NCBI GenBank assembly: GCA_023078555.1
Contig: CM041199.1
Location: 2,173,101-2,237,100, forward strand
Length of the DNA stretch: 64,000 bases
Origin: Ulva prolifera
Taxonomy: Eukaryota; Chlorophyta; Ulvophyceae; Ulvales; Ulvaceae
Reading direction: 5' to 3'
Shown here: in pieces, positions 10,963 through 24,600 of the stretch
Layout of the letters: every line of letters begins with the position of its first letter
Numbering within the stretch: position 1 is the first letter of the stretch
Translations under genes and position numbers: made by a program
The notes under the pieces: model-generated
Database searches by the model: none
Seen by the model: the letters and a program-made list of their open reading frames with translations, nothing else
Told to the model about the DNA's origin: nothing

Positions 10963-12297
10963 GCTCCCACCGAGCCCAAGCTATGTGATGAATTGCTTCG
11001 ATTGCCCCTGCCAGACATCGCGATGCATCGTTTCATGGGCATGGGGACGGCGAAAAAAATCCCTCATCACCGGGTGTTGGGCCTCGGGTGTTTCGTGGTG
11101 ATGCTCGCGGGAGGGCTCTTCTGCATGTCTGCCAAGCCCCACGTACGTCGTCGCCCTGGCAAGATCGGCGTATGCTTGCTTAGACCTCTTTGTACCCACC
11201 TACACGCAGCAGTGATCTCCATAACCATCAAGATTGCACGTGGTGATCATATCGCGCGTTGGCCCGGTTCAAATTTGTGGTGCTATGACCACGTCGAATT
11301 TGGGACTCCGGCGAAACATGCTTGTAAAGCAACATTCAATCGTGTATCCATCTTCAGGGCTTAGTTTTTGGCCGGGATTATTTGGATGATCAATCTCGAT
11401 CAGGCCTCAGCATGATCAGCCGTCCTGAGCCGTGTATGCGCCGGCTCGGAGTCTCGTGAACCTGTCTAAAGCTTGCTACACACTTCCAAAGATTAACGAG
11501 TCGCACTGAAATTGTGAAACGGGTTTGAATGGTCGTGGTTGTCATCGCGAAGGCGGGGTCCAGGGCGGTAATGGCCACTTGCTGTTGGTGCTTTGTGCCT
11601 TGTTGACGCGTGAAAGGGTTGCACGGCAAGGCGTGACGCGACCTGAGTGAGCCAGAAATCATGTATGAGTAACAATGAAGGCGTCCTATGGTGCTGATTG
11701 TGAGCCCTGTACAGAACAATCATCACGCTGCTTCAATGTGTAGCCTTCGGTGTGCGGCACAGTCAAGGCAAGTCCAGCTGCGCACGTCCACAAGACTGTC
11801 GCATGAACACCGTGACAAGAGTAAGAATGTTCTTTCGACCCAGAAGTCAGTATCATGTGAAGTATGCAACGCGAGGCTGTCTATTCATGCTTCCAGACGT
11901 ACATCTATCTCGAGATATCTCGAGATACGTATGACGGTGTGCAGCTTGCCAATTGGACCACAGCATGGCGCTCCTTGACAAAGAGTCGCAACCGCTGTCT
12001 GCGACGACGTGCATCGACACGTGTGAACACGCGAGATCGTTGCAGCGACATATTTGTTGGTTTTGTCCTCCAACGAAACTATCTTGCGGCACGTAACGCC
12101 ATCCGGCGGCGTTCATGACCGCATGTTGCGTGACTTCCGCCGCATGCTGCTGCCTCGCGCCTCTAGTTGTGGGGAAATGCGACGCAGTGTCGTAAATTGC
12201 GTTCATCCTCTACACGAGCTCCGAAGTTGGCTTTGTCCATGGGGCCCTTCCTCACCCGAGGCCAGCAGGGTCTTCAAGTTTGCTCACCTTCTCTCAC

Positions 12298-12513
12298 CTG
12301 CCACGTTTGTGCAACACTGCTGCTGGTCCCAAAGGACCCCGGGATGCCCACGTCCGGGTGGGATCCGGGTACCAGCCCTTCCATCTGTAGCTTCATGTGC
12401 ATAGCAGTACTTATGCGCAGGCTACTTTTCGAGTTGTGCCACTGTCGTATTGACTCCAGGTCCACTTCACTGTCCGCTGAGCTGATAGGGCCGTGCGTCA
12501 GCTTGACCCACAC
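12298..12513 (-). CDS. candidate exon, unidentified
   Basis: The minus-strand frame SADSEVDLESIRQWHNSKSS ... GSFGTSSSVAQTWQ ends in a good donor (GGCAG|GTGAGA, exon end 12298). It lies just left of the first recognised plus-strand PPR exon, so the two compete for this sequence unless the genes are divergent. Confidence 0.3.
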
Positions 12514-12528
12514 GCCTTTTTTCTACAG

Positions 12529-15500
12529 GAGAGCCCCGGCACTTCGTCCATGCCCCGCAGTACTATCATGCCGGCGAAGCGGCCTCGCAGCTGCCTTTCC
12601 TTCCAGCTGACGACGGCCTCTCTGTGCGCTACCTGCCGGCGCCCCCCGGCCCACATGTCCCGGTCGCGCACCCGCCCGCGTACCTGCCCTCTGCACCCCT
12701 GCAGCGCTCCTCGGGGCCCCCACCTATCAGCATGATCGGCAGCGCTGGGCCGGTGGACATGGGAGCACCGATGCCGCTGCCGCACATGCATGGCTGGCCG
12801 CCGGACTCGGGGCTCAACCCGATGCTGATCTACGGTGAGGCGCCCTCACTGCCTCCGAGCATCTCCCAGGTTGGCCAGCACCCCCAAATGCAAGTGCTTC
12901 TGCCGACCGGCTATGGCCACCACCTGCCGTGGCCGCCGCCCGACGGCGCGAATAGCAGCGCCTCCGACGTGATGGTGGCGCAAGGCACAGCCCCGCAGCT
13001 GCCCGGCGCACCGCACCAGCACCCACCACTGGCGGAACACCTCCCTGATCTTCCGGCCTCCCCCGCGCAGGGCCTGCAGATTCCCCCCCACATGATTTCT
13101 GCCCCCATACATGCCGACCACTACGGGCGCGGCCTAGACGCGTATAGCGTGGCGGCTGCGGCCGGGCGGCCAGGCGGCAGCCACCCGGGTGGCGCGGACG
13201 CCGGCCCTGGCGTCAGTGCTCCGCCGCAGAAGCCGGTGCACGGCAGCCATGGCATGGGTGGCCATGGCACGCCCAGCTGGGCGTCTGCCCTGGACAGCTA
13301 CTATGATCCCACCGGCGTCCACGCGGGCCTGCAGACATGGCCCGGACCCCCGCCACGGCCCGGCAGCAGCGGCCGCATGGCGGACAGCCGGCGCCCGGCG
13401 CCGCCGCAGCAGCACAGGGACGGGAAAGGCGGCGGCCCTGGCCCCGCGAACGACCGCCTCCCAAAGGTGCCGAGCGGTGAGCACTCCGAGCTGGTCGGCA
13501 GGGACGGTGATGAGGCGCACGGCAGCGCGGAGCAGGCTAGTGTCACCAGGCACGCCCCTTCGCATGCCGCTGCTGTTCAATCCGCTCGCAAGCACCGACT
13601 CGAGGCGGATGGGCATCACGGCTTTGTGCCAGCCCGGACTGCACTCCGGTGCCGCTGCCGATATGTAGCGCACCCACCCCCGGCGCACAATGCATGCATC
13701 ACGGCTCAGGCGTTGACTCCGGAGCCAGCAACGTTCCAATGTCCAGGTCTTAAGTATGCACCCACGAATACACAAGCATACACACACATGCACATGCTCC
13801 CAATCAATCCGCTCGCAAGCACCGATTTGCGGCCTCGAGATCGACATGGAGTGGCGTGCGCATGTGGTGATCTAGTGACGGCTGCTCCGCAGCTCCGCGC
13901 GGAGTGTGGTCGGTCAGCTGGACGATTGTTGCAGATTGATGCTCGAAAACGTGCTGGTTGTCATCCAGCTGCCTGTGACATTTGTGCCCTCATGTGCTGG
14001 CGTAATGGTACACAGTTGCGAACTGGACGCCCGCAGCCGTGGCTGTGTGCGGATGTATGTGAGCAGAGACGTCTGGGGGGGAGGGAGTGCGCATGCTGAT
14101 GTGGTGGTGGACTGGTGCCTGATGGGAAAATACTCTGTGCAGGTTGAAAGCCCTGCTGTCGCAATGCCCCCCGCGTCCGGAGGTCTTTGCGGCGATCCTT
14201 AGCCACCTGGAGCCGGCGGCACAAGGCAAGGCCGCGCTCACGCTGCCGGCGATCACGAAGCTCCTTTCGAAGCTCAACAAGCGCGGCCAGTGGCAGCACG
14301 GCCTCGCGCTGTTCTGGGCCCTCCCGGCTCTTGGCATGCAGGTCCGCACCGGCCCTCCCTGCGTTGCCGCTGCCGAGGCCTTACTCTGCTCGTGTTGGAT
14401 CGATGCAAGCGCGTCATCACCTGACGCTCCCGCCCTCCCTCCTGCGCTGTCTCTGTTTGTGTGTGGTCCTGAGGGGGGTTTCTTTTCTCTCACCCGAAGT
14501 GTCGGGCTGCTTGTTCGGCAGTGCAGGCTGCGGCGCTGCACGATCCGGGCGTCCGTCGATGAGCACATGTTTCTCCCATGTATGCGAAAATGAATGTCCA
14601 CCTTCCGCCGTGCATGCACTCACCGCTCATCTGCCGTCCTCCCCCGGTCTCCATATCATCAGGCTCGGCAGCTTCCTCCCGGCTATCATCGTCGCGTGTG
14701 CAGGCAGACGCACCCATGGCCAACGCAGCGCTGGGGGCGTGCGACCGCGGCAAAGACGGCGACTCGGCGTGGCGCATCTACAGCTTCATGCTCGCGCAAG
14801 ACCTCGTCATGGACTCGATCACGTTCAAGGCCCTCATCTCGGCGCTCGCGAAGGTCGACCACTGGCGGCAGTGCTGCGCGGTGTTTGTGCGCGCGCTCAA
14901 CGCCGCCGTCGCGCTGGAGGCGGTGTCGGTCATGGTGCTCCTGTTTGCGCTCGTGCGCGCGGGGCGCTGGGACGTCGCGGAGTCGGTGTTCCTGTGTGCG
15001 TACGAGGCGTCCTGTGACACGTCGGCGCTGCTCGCCGTGCAGCCGCCGCTGCTCCAGCCGCCGCTGCTCCAGCCGAGCGCGTCAGCCTCGGGCGACAGCG
15101 GCGACGACGCAGACGCGCCTGCATCGGCCGGGGACACCAGCCGCTCCTCCGCCTGCACGCGTGCGCACCTGCATCTTCCGTCTGTTCGACTTCCACAGCG
15201 CGCGCAGCGCATGCACAGCACGACAGGAAGCGTGTGGCGTGTGCAGGGCGGTCGGAGTCGAGCGCGGCGAGCAATAGCACGCTTGTGACGATGTCCACAA
15301 ACACGTCCAGCACGAACAGCATCAGCCGCTCCGGGAACTCACACGAGAGCTCAATCTCGGAGTCGCTGTCGGGATCCTCCGCGGCGGCCGGCGAGGGCGG
15401 CTCGAAGGCGGTGCTGGGGCCGGAAGAGAACGCGGCCGCCGCGGCGTCCACGCCGCTGGCGCCGTGTCCGGGCCCCGCCGACCTCCTGCCGATCCTCATG

Positions 15501-17469
15501 GACCTGCACAGCCGTATCAGTGAAGCCAAGCGCCGCAGCGCCGCCATCGGTGCACCCCCCCCACCCCTCCCCACTTCTGTCCGCACTGAATCTGCATCAG
15601 CTCAGGTGGTGTGTGTGATGCTGGTGATCCGCCGCGCTGCAGCCCGACTTCGCAGCATAGGTAGCCCTTTCCCAGTGAAGCAGAGAGCACATGCATGCAC
15701 AGCCGCGCTGTGGACCTCTCGCCGCGACCTCCCTGCCGAACCACACCTGACTTGCTCCGGCGACTGATTGCAGATGGACAATCGATAGCGCGGACAGCGC
15801 AGGCGCCGGGCTGGCCCAACGACGGCCGCGGCTCTGCGACCTCAGCTGGAGCCGGTGGCTTTGCGTCGGCACGGGCCGGCGCCTCAGGGGGGGCCACAGT
15901 GAACCGCGCCCTGCCGCGGTGCCGCTCTGTCACATCTCAGCTCACCGTCAGTCGCACGAACAAGGTGCGCTCGCCCCGGCTCAAACACCACGGGCTCTGC
16001 CGCTGCTGGAACCGCGCGACATCTGGCAGCGCGCCGGGCCGTTGCGGTCCTCTGCCGGCTCAACACCAGGTGGCTGATGTGCGATGTGGGTGGGTGTGCA
16101 GGTGATGAAGCGTGGCGTGGACGCCGCAGAGGCGCAGCATCTTCGGCCGGTTTCAGGCGCATCTGATGCCCGCGTGGAGCGCGTGCCGTCCTCCGAGCAC
16201 GTCCCGCCGCAGCCGCCGCCCGCGCCGCTCCGGCGGCCCTCCCTCTCCACGCAGCTGCCCTCCTTCCCGAGCATTCCGGAAGAATCCATCCCGTCCGTCG
16301 ATGTCGACCTGCGCCACAGCATCGCGACCGCCACCAACGCCTCCAACAGCCTCAGCTGTCTCTCCCAGGTGAGTGGGGGGTCCGCGAAGGCTGCAGAGGC
16401 GGCGGTTGCGGCGCTGCTGCCTGCGCAGGCCGCCGCCGGCGCGGACGGCAGCGGCGGTGTGGTGGAAGTGCGTGCGCAGCTGCAGGACCTGCGCCACGCG
16501 CATGCACGACAGGGCGCGCCCGGCGCGGCGGCGAATCTGTCGCCACGCGCGGTGAGCCGCGACGCGCTCGACGTGCTGCGGGGCATGGTCGAGGATCCCG
16601 TGGCGCGGGCGTGCGCGAACGCGCTGCTGCGCGCGTATGCGCGCAGCCAGATCTCGGAGACGCTGCCGCGCGCGGTGGCGCTGCTCGCGGTCATGAGGCG
16701 GTACGATTCCCCCTTCCGCGCAGCACAGCCAGCGACACCCTCCCCGTCGTCTTGTTGTCCTCATCCGCACGAAATGCGATGGTGTAATCGCTGTGCGCAC
16801 GTGCCGTATGGCCACGCATGCCGCTGTGGCGGGGCGGCGATGGAGTACGACTGACTGGTAGGGTGTGCGTGCAGGGCCGGCGGCAATCTGTCCGTGGACG
16901 TGACCTCCATCAACACGGTGGTGAGCATGTACTGCGACTTCGGGGACGTCGCGGCCGCGTGCGGCCTGCTGCGGCAGCTGCCGTCGTATGGCCTCTCGCC
17001 GATGGCCGCGACGTACCGGCCGCTGTTCGTCGAGGCACCGCGCCGCGCCGACGGCGGGCCGCTCGCGCTGCAGCTCTGGCAGCACCTGCGCCGCTCCGGC
17101 GTGTCTCCGGACCTCGACAGCGTGCACGGGTTCATCGGCGCGGTGATGCAGCTCTCCGACCCCGGTGCGCAGCCCCCCTTGCCGCAAGCTACAGCGGCTG
17201 GTGATCTTGATTCACTGCTGCGTCACCGACCGTTTGTGGAACCAGTGGCCTCCATTGCCGCCGCGTGGGTCCCGTGCAATGTTGTCTGTGGCTTACGGTC
17301 GCCCTGGGGCCTCGTGGAACTCGGTGCACCTCACCCTTTGTACTCACGGCTCCTGGTTTGCGCAGGTCTGACCGCCGCTGCTCTGGAGGACTGCCTGCCG
17401 TACCTCGACGGCACCGCGGCTGCGGCCGCCGCCGTGCCCGGCGGAAGCTGGCCAGAGGCCCGGCCGTAG
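12529..17469 (+). CDS. pentatricopeptide-repeat (PPR) protein, 5' exon missing
   Basis: PPR proteins bind organellar RNA and act in its processing, editing or translation. Exons: 12529-about 13648, 14143-14341, 14704-15160, 15247-15549, 15774-15964, 16102-16700, 16875-17164, 17366-17469 (TAG stop). Phases agree at every junction; the first donor (13649) is chosen only because it is the one fitting the phase. Exon 1 is a long Pro/Gly/His-rich low-complexity region beginning at an acceptor (TTCTACAG|GA). PPR-like helical pairs follow: ITKLLSKLNKRGQWQHGLAL, ANAALGACDRGKDGDSAWRI, ITFKALISALAKVDHWRQCC, CANALLRAYARSQISETLPR, SINTVVSMYCDFGDVAAACG and DGGPLALQLWQHLRRSGVSP. Between the two PPR blocks is a Ser/Pro/Ala-rich linker of roughly 300 residues. 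The start codon was not found. A plastid or mitochondrial location is expected for the family but not shown. Confidence 0.75.
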
Positions 17470-20400
17470 CGGCCCCCGCGTGGCGCCGCGGCACCGCGCG
17501 GCCATCGCTTCACAGCAAGACGGCGCATGGTGCTCTGGCATTCATGCCCGCGCGTGATGCGAGTTGACGGCTTGCGCGCGTATGAGTTGGCCGTCTGTGT
17601 GAAGGGACGCACATGATGGCGGCGTGGGTGCACCAGAGCTCGGGCAGTTACGGGCAGCCGTGCCCAGCTGCCGCGATGCAATGTGTTCACGGCATCGTGA
17701 GGCATCGGAGCGGGGGCCACTGCCGAGGTCAACGGCGGTGGCGCCCAGCGACATGCATGAAGATGATGGATTTGCAATGAGAGGCGGGAAATCTCGGCTG
17801 CGTCCGAGATCCCGGGTGGTCGTGCGTGGGCAGGGCGTGTTGCATGCGCACCATGCATGTGCTTTACATTCGACAGGAAATCTACGGTGGTGGGTGTGCA
17901 TGAAGTTCATGCATTAGGCCGCCTGAGGCCGCCTTAGCCGCATTAGGCCGCTCCCATTATGTCAGCATGGTGCAGGCCGTGCCGTTGGTGTGGTTCAGGC
18001 GCCATACCCTGGGGTCTGATCAGGGGCTTACATCATGAGCTTTCAATTGGGATGACCAGCCTGAACGGGATCGGCCGCGGTGGTCAGGTAGGGACAGCGC
18101 TTGGGGTGTGCTAGTGTCGGGGAGGTGGTGGGGTGGCCACTGGTGGCCGGGAAGATCATCGGGCGCCGGGGCGGAAACTGCTCACCGGCTGCAGTGTGCT
18201 TGTGCCCCCGGCCAAGCTGGTGGCGCGCTGGGTGCTGTGCAGCGCGCAGCTCTACACTGTGGCAGTAGCGCAGGGCCCGCCTTCCGGCCGACAGTGTGCG
18301 GGATCGCGACGCGGTCCAACATGCTGGCGCGTTGCTGTGCCTGGGTCGGGCAGTGCCCGGCGTGGCCTGTGGTCCTGGATTGGAGACCGTCAGTTTGCCT
18401 GTGGCTCTCGGCACAGCCCTTCGCTCATGTGCCGTGTCCGGGTCATGGGGGACTGCCGAGGCACGCCGCGATGGCCGGTGGTTGTGCATGCCGGCTGGTT
18501 GTCTGTTGCCTGGGCTCGGGGGACACAAACGTCCTCGTTCTGTGTGAAACGAGCTCATGTCCTGTGCCGCACCGGCATCGAGGCCGCCGCCATTGGGGGC
18601 GCCTGGGGGTCAGCAGCGGGCCCGCTTGCACCGACACACCGCGGCGCGCCGTGTCGGGCAGCGTAGCAGGCTGTCGCGCGCGGCCTTCTGCGGACTCGCG
18701 CAGCGGTTGGGATTTGTCGGGATTTGTACCACGCGAGGGAGAGTGGCCGCAACAGTGATTCGGCCATGCGTGCCGTAGTGGTCTTGTCGGCGTGTGTGTT
18801 TGGCTGGCCTGTATCTGATTTGTTTTGTTTAGAGTGCTCCATGCGCTGGCGTGCTCCGGCGCTGCGGCCATGCTGCCTGGTGCGTGTGCTGTGCGATGTG
18901 CAAACCGGCCAGCGCACCGCCATCGCCGGCCATGGTGGGGCCCCCTTGCGCGCCGTCCTTGCGTTTGCTGGGGGAAGGATGGGGGGAAAGGGGCAGGTGT
19001 AGGTTTGCTGCTCCAGGGCAGTTTTTCGATGCGCTTGCGCCGCTCGTATGCGAGAGCCTCTCGCATGCTCTGCATTCATGTGGGTGCGAGGTGGTGTGCG
19101 GGGGGACTGGGGGCCGAAATGGCCCATGTGCCATGCGTGGCGCCCAGGTGGTGAGGTGGTTGATCGGGGCTGGTCCCGGCTTGTGACGTGGCACTTGCCT
19201 CACCGAACAAGCGGGCCGGCCCGCTCCCGCGACGTTGAGGCAGCTGCTGATTGCGTGACTGTCTGGTCCAGGGCAGAGTTCATGCATCAACACCGCCCTG
19301 ATGCCGCGCCATGTGGTGCGTCAGGGTGGAAAGCATGCCTGTGTGTATGCATGCTTGCATGACTGTATGGCTTTATCGTGAATACACTTGTTTGGAGTCG
19401 GTGCCCGGCTGGTGGGAGCTTATGGTGGTGACTGTCCAGACATGAATTCAGCCGTTTCTTGTTGTGTCTGCTGGTAGAGGAATAATGCTGGTGTACTGTT
19501 AGCATTCAACTAGGTTGTAATGTGTGCGTGGCTACATCGATGACAGGCCAACACGTAACGTGTGCATGGTGAGCCTTGGGTATGGGTGCGTACAATCATC
19601 AGTGTGGCGACACATGTGGTGGATGGAGAACGCAAGATCCAGCACAGATCTCGCCTTGAGATTTGAAAAAAGCAGGGACAGTGTCTTCACAGCATATCGA
19701 TCTGATGAGTACTGCCATGTATACACTGTTCATTGTCGAGGCCAAGATACGTGATCGTGCTATGGCTTCTTGATTATGATCTCATGGCTGGACTACAACT
19801 CATCCACCGCATAGCAAGGTTTTGTCTGTCTGCTTTATGAAGCTACTGCAATGTGCTGTATGCCATGTGTATGCTTGTTGGTTTGTGTAAAGTTGGGGTG
19901 TACATTGAAGTGTCCTCAAGAGGACATCGACGAGTCCAAATGAACAGGACTACATGCTGCAGGGGTAAACCACCTGGAACCCCCCCCCCCCCCCCCCCCC
20001 CCCCCAAACAATCGTTCGCCATTGACACGGCCACCTTCTGTGCGTGCGGGCCAGCCTCGGCCTCAAAGAACCCAGCTTGTGGGGTACTCCGATGGTCTTG
20101 TGGTCATACTGACATTTTGCAAGACGTTTTACAAGACATTTTGCAATACGAGTATGACATAGACGAAAACGTAGATGTTATTCACCACTGATCAAATCTG
20201 ATGACAGTACCGCTGTGCCCTAGCTAAATGCTGGACAGAGCTCCAGAGTATCACTCATTGCTACAACCGACTACATAGTCGATATGGCTGGAAGCCCCAC
20301 CTAACGCGGGTCTACATAGTGCAGAGTGATTCGCATCACATTCTGTGCACTGTGATCAGCAGCTGCCTTGAGGCGAGCGTGTGGCCACCGGGGTGACGCA

Positions 20401-21656
20401 CAGCTTGATCAAGGTGATGGTTGGTTTACCGTGTCAAGTGACATTGTTCAAGTAATCGTAAGCGTGGCGCCATAGTTGCTTTGGCCACCAGCCAGTATAT
20501 GCTCACACGAGTTACTGCATGATGGGTACCAATTGGGGGCCTCCACTGCCGCAGTTGCACGGCTCTGATGCTGACCCTGCCAGCAATGTGATACATAGTC
20601 TGCATGTGCCTGTCTTGTGCTCCAATAATGGGAACAGTGCCCTCAAGCCCCCGCCCATTGCTCACTGGCTGATCCAGGGCTCTTGAACAATCAGGCCGCT
20701 GTCGGCTTACACTGGAACAGTGTCGCTTCTGTGGACTTGAACAGAATCGCTGACATTGTGCTGCACAGTGAGCAACTTGAAGGCCAAGATGTGTGCAGCC
20801 ATAGCACGCCCTATTGACATGCCATCAGCGGTGCCGTAATACTGGCAACAGTGCATGCGCAGGTGACTCCCACTCTATGACCTACACTACATACGCTGTA
20901 TACGACCCACATGCATACTCTGACCTCCTGGCAGCAATGCAGTATGTTGCGGTGCATGGCCATCAGCTCCAGATAAGCCATGCTTGATGATGCGAGCCTG
21001 GCCAGGGTAATGAAGTCGCCCATGACTGAACGCACAAACGCAACCACGACTTCTACCTGGCGGCACTGGTCGGTCTCAGAGAAAGTACAAGCACCGCATA
21101 ATGCTTCCACATTCAGCAAATGTCAGATGTGTTGCTTACACGGTCAGTGCCGCGCCTCATCTCACGACTGAGTCCGACGCTGCTTCCAAGCGAGTCGGGG
21201 CTATCACTGCAATCGCTTCTGGTACCCAATTTCTGTGCTCCGCAGATTGTGAACACACAGTGGAGCCTTTGCCTTGTGGTCGACTTGAATCCACATCAGC
21301 CACCAGGTAGCCAGCAGAACTATGCCGTATAGTACATTGACCAGATCGCTGGCACTCACTTCAGGTTGCATTCAAATTCCGATGGTTACTCCACACGACA
21401 CACACGTCCGCATGTCGTGGGGTGCGCACTGCACGTTGCTGTCCTCTGCCAAATCACACCAAATCGCATCGCAGCATCTGCCCAACTCGTCATTTGGTAT
21501 ACAGCTGGGTGATTCACCCGTTGGAGTGTGTAATGTCGTCACAAACGTGCCAGCCCTGCACCCGCCGTGGTGCGTGCGCGAGTCCACCGCATCAAACGCA
21601 TCCCAGACTGCTGCGACTCGCTCTCACAGGTGCCGTGATGTGGCTGCCTCGAGGAT
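17470..21656. other. convergent intergenic spacer
   Basis: This lies between the 3' ends of the PPR gene (plus) and the kinase gene (minus). ORFs here are compositional, mostly in the GC-rich 18.0-19.2 kb stretch, and show no motif. It contains short 'ttaggccgc' reiterations near 17914-17955, dispersed repeat family A (19908-19980) and a poly-C tract (19981-20005). Confidence 0.5.
19908..20005 (-). repeat. dispersed repeat family A, copy 2, next to poly-C
   Basis: The plus strand reads tgtcctcaagaggacatcga ... aaatgaacaggactacatgc ... ggtaaaccacctgg, then about 25 C (19981-20005). The reverse complement aligns with copies at 45855-45970 and 56255-56365. Confidence 0.75.
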
Positions 21657-24600
21657 CTATATGCTGGTGCGAGTGCGCTGCAGGCGCTTCGGCCTCGCAC
21701 TCCCGCTCCCTGACTGCTGCATCTCCAGCGCCCCGCCGGTGCAGCTCTTCGAAGGAGACGGTGGTAGGAGCACGGACTTGCTGCCTGGCCGCGCAGTGGC
21801 TGCAGGGGACCCGCTAACCTGGCACTCACCCTCGGCCTCCCCGTCCAGTGGGAGGTCATTGGAGAAGCAGGAGTTGAAAGCGGACGCGGCAAGGGCGCTT
21901 TCGCGCAGCAGGGACTCGGAGATGAAGGCGGCGTCGGCGATGCCGGAGGGCCGCATGAGGGCGCAGCCGCCATCTGCCCAGTCCCCGCCGGCGCAGGAGG
22001 TGCGCCGCAGCTGGAAGCTGCGGCTGCCGAGGAGGCCACGGACCGCCGTGCAGCTCGCCGAGCGCTGCTGGTGGCGCAAGCTCCTGCAAGCACAGCTCGG
22101 CATGTGCAGGATGCACTGCATGACCGGCCTCAGTGCATGGCGGAGTAAGGGCCCCCGAGGGTCTCTTGAGATGGTGCACAAAGGCATGACGGAAGAGGTT
22201 CAGCATCATCGGTGACATGCGGTGTTGCAGAGTACAATGCGGAACGTCTACACAGAACACGCAGGTACATCGTCCCCGGAGCGATCTGCCGTCGCATGTA
22301 GTCGCGCCATCACGCTGGAGGCAAGACTTGGAGTGGCTGTGAGCGCACACCAGGAACGCCAGCGTGGATGGACCGCTCTCGCGATCATCCTACAATGAGA
22401 CGAAGCACATGCAACGCTTGTATCTGCGCGTGCGCGGCGCCCAGCCTGCAAGCAGCTTAGAGCAGTCACGGATGGAGTTGGGCAGCTGCAGCGGGAGCGC
22501 ACGCAAAGATATCAAACGCCAGCAGCTCTGTTGGCAGCGGCCGTGCGGCCGGGTCCTTCTGCAGCGCGGCGTCCAGCAGCGGCTGCCAGCACGCGCTGCG
22601 CAGCGGCAGCCGCGGCGGCCGCCAGTCGGGGTCGCAGATGATCTGCGCCATGACGGCGTACATCGCGGTGCCAGTGTGCGCCGCGATGAGGGGCGCCCCC
22701 GTGCACAGCTCGTACAGGATGCATCCCGCGGCCCACACATCAACCTTGCGCTGGTCGCATGTGTTGGAGCGCTCGGGCGGGGAGTACGACGACGTGAACT
22801 GCAGACACACGTACCGCGGGGCTTGGGGAGGCCGCAGCACTCACGAACAGGGGCCTCATGGGGGTTGACAAGTGGCCTGGTGATGCCGGAGCACACGCAC
22901 GGCGCGGTGATCTCTTGTACATACAAGAGATCACCGCGCCGAGCACGACTTGACGGCAGGCACCCTTTCGGACATGCGGACGTGGCTCCATGACAGGGGT
23001 CGGTGCAAAATTTGACGCCATTTAAATGGCAGAAATACGACATGTGAACACCGTGCACTGCAGCTATGGGCGGCTTACTAAGCTGCCCATTGCTGCAGTG
23101 CACGGTGTTCACATGTCGTATTTCTGCCATTTAAATGGCGTCAAATTTTGCACCGACCCCTGTCATGGAGCCACGTCTAGTAGGCAGAGCCTTAGCACAA
23201 GTCACCGTGGCGGCTGCTGCAGCTCAATTGCATCGAGCTTCATTCCGCAGCTGGACCAGCTGGAGCAATTGCTTCCGCATGTGGTTGGGCGATGAGGCAG
23301 GCCCGGCATCTGGCTCCGTCCTGGTGGCTACGGAGCGGCGTGAGGGAGGCAAAACACACCATGGGGACATCGCGGAGGGAGTAGGCCTTGACGCGGCTGA
23401 AAGCGGCACGGTCCCGCACTGCCGGACGCTCGCCTGTGCCAGGCCGCTCGCCGCACACCGTGCGCCGGGCCGGTATCCAGGCCACTCCGGCCTCATAGCC
23501 GCTACTCGTGCTCCCGTCAATGCAGCCCGGTGCAGAGCCTCCGTGGGACCTCGCCCGCGGGCCAGCGAATGCGGGGGCACCAAATGACCCTGCAGACACA
23601 CGCTGCCGGGCGCTGCTGCCGCTGTGGGCACTATACCAATCACGTGACTGCCGCTGCGTCCAGGCTGTGCCAGCGTCTGGCGACGCGTGCCGCGGCGCAC
23701 CGGCGGCAAGAGTCCAGCTGTTTGCCTTGCTGTTGGCAGAGGTGCTGTAGCTGGGGGCGCGGGAGGAGGCTGTCGAGGTGCGGACCCGTGCAGAGCTGTG
23801 CGTGCCCTGTGCGCGGCCTGGGCTGGACCGAGGGGGCCTTGGCTTGCCTGCATGCACGTAGCTGTGCCGGTGCATCGCAACAGGGCGCAGGCCCACGTCT
23901 CCCCAGAGCAACACGAACAGAGTCAGCTGCAGAAAATCGTTTGATTAGTTGCCCTACACCATCGCTAGCGCTACAGCATCCAGCGAATGCTCATCCGACT
24001 GCGCTGCAGGCAACAGTGGGGCGGCCTGCAGCACCGAACCCCAAGAAGGGACAGCAGCAGAGTGTGAGCCACGGAACTGCCTGCGCTCAAGCCGCCCCAG
24101 CCCTTGGCCAGCTGATACATCCACCACGGCCGTGTGTAATCACGTGTACTCAAATTCATGCATATGGCACACACCAGCCGTGCACGATATCCATCAAACC
24201 GGCATTGCGCAATGGAGCGCATGTCCGGTCACGTGCAAGAGCTTCATATCCAGCACACATGGTCAGTAGATCACTACATCATTGACATCCGTGCCGCGGT
24301 CACTGTGGACCATGCGTACGAGAAGCGTGGCAATGCCTGCAGGTTCGCTGCTTCATGGTCCATATGGTGACATGCTCCAGGAGGGCGGGGGGGGGCGGGG
24401 GGGGGGGGCGCGGGGCACACTGCAGCCCGCCTCGGAGGACCTCGCAGCCGAGGAGCTACTCAAGCTCCGCCGCGCGCGCCGCTGCACCAGCGTATTCTCC
24501 ATGGTGTGTATGAGGCTTTCCACGGCTGCGTCACGCACGCATGCCGTGGCGCCGTGGGGGCCCGGGTCGGCTACGGCGGGGTCCTCGCCGCAGCTGCTGT

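Larger units (their letters stand above)
5766..12528. other. lower-GC spacer with scattered exon-like ORFs, no gene model
   Basis: Between the VDR gene and the PPR gene no complete gene can be assembled. Several minus-strand ORFs (listed separately) read like exons and have plausible splice sites, so one or more unrecognised minus-strand genes may lie here. The palindromic string tatctcgagata recurs near 9618 and 11908. A block ending in 'acaatggcccgagct' (9028-9057) belongs to dispersed repeat family C. Confidence 0.4.

Noticed and set aside
21322..22215. Plus-strand ORF of 297 codons
   Set aside because: The minus-strand exons 22083-21830 and 21799-21657 continue the kinase in phase with good splice sites, so the plus ORF is an antisense shadow.
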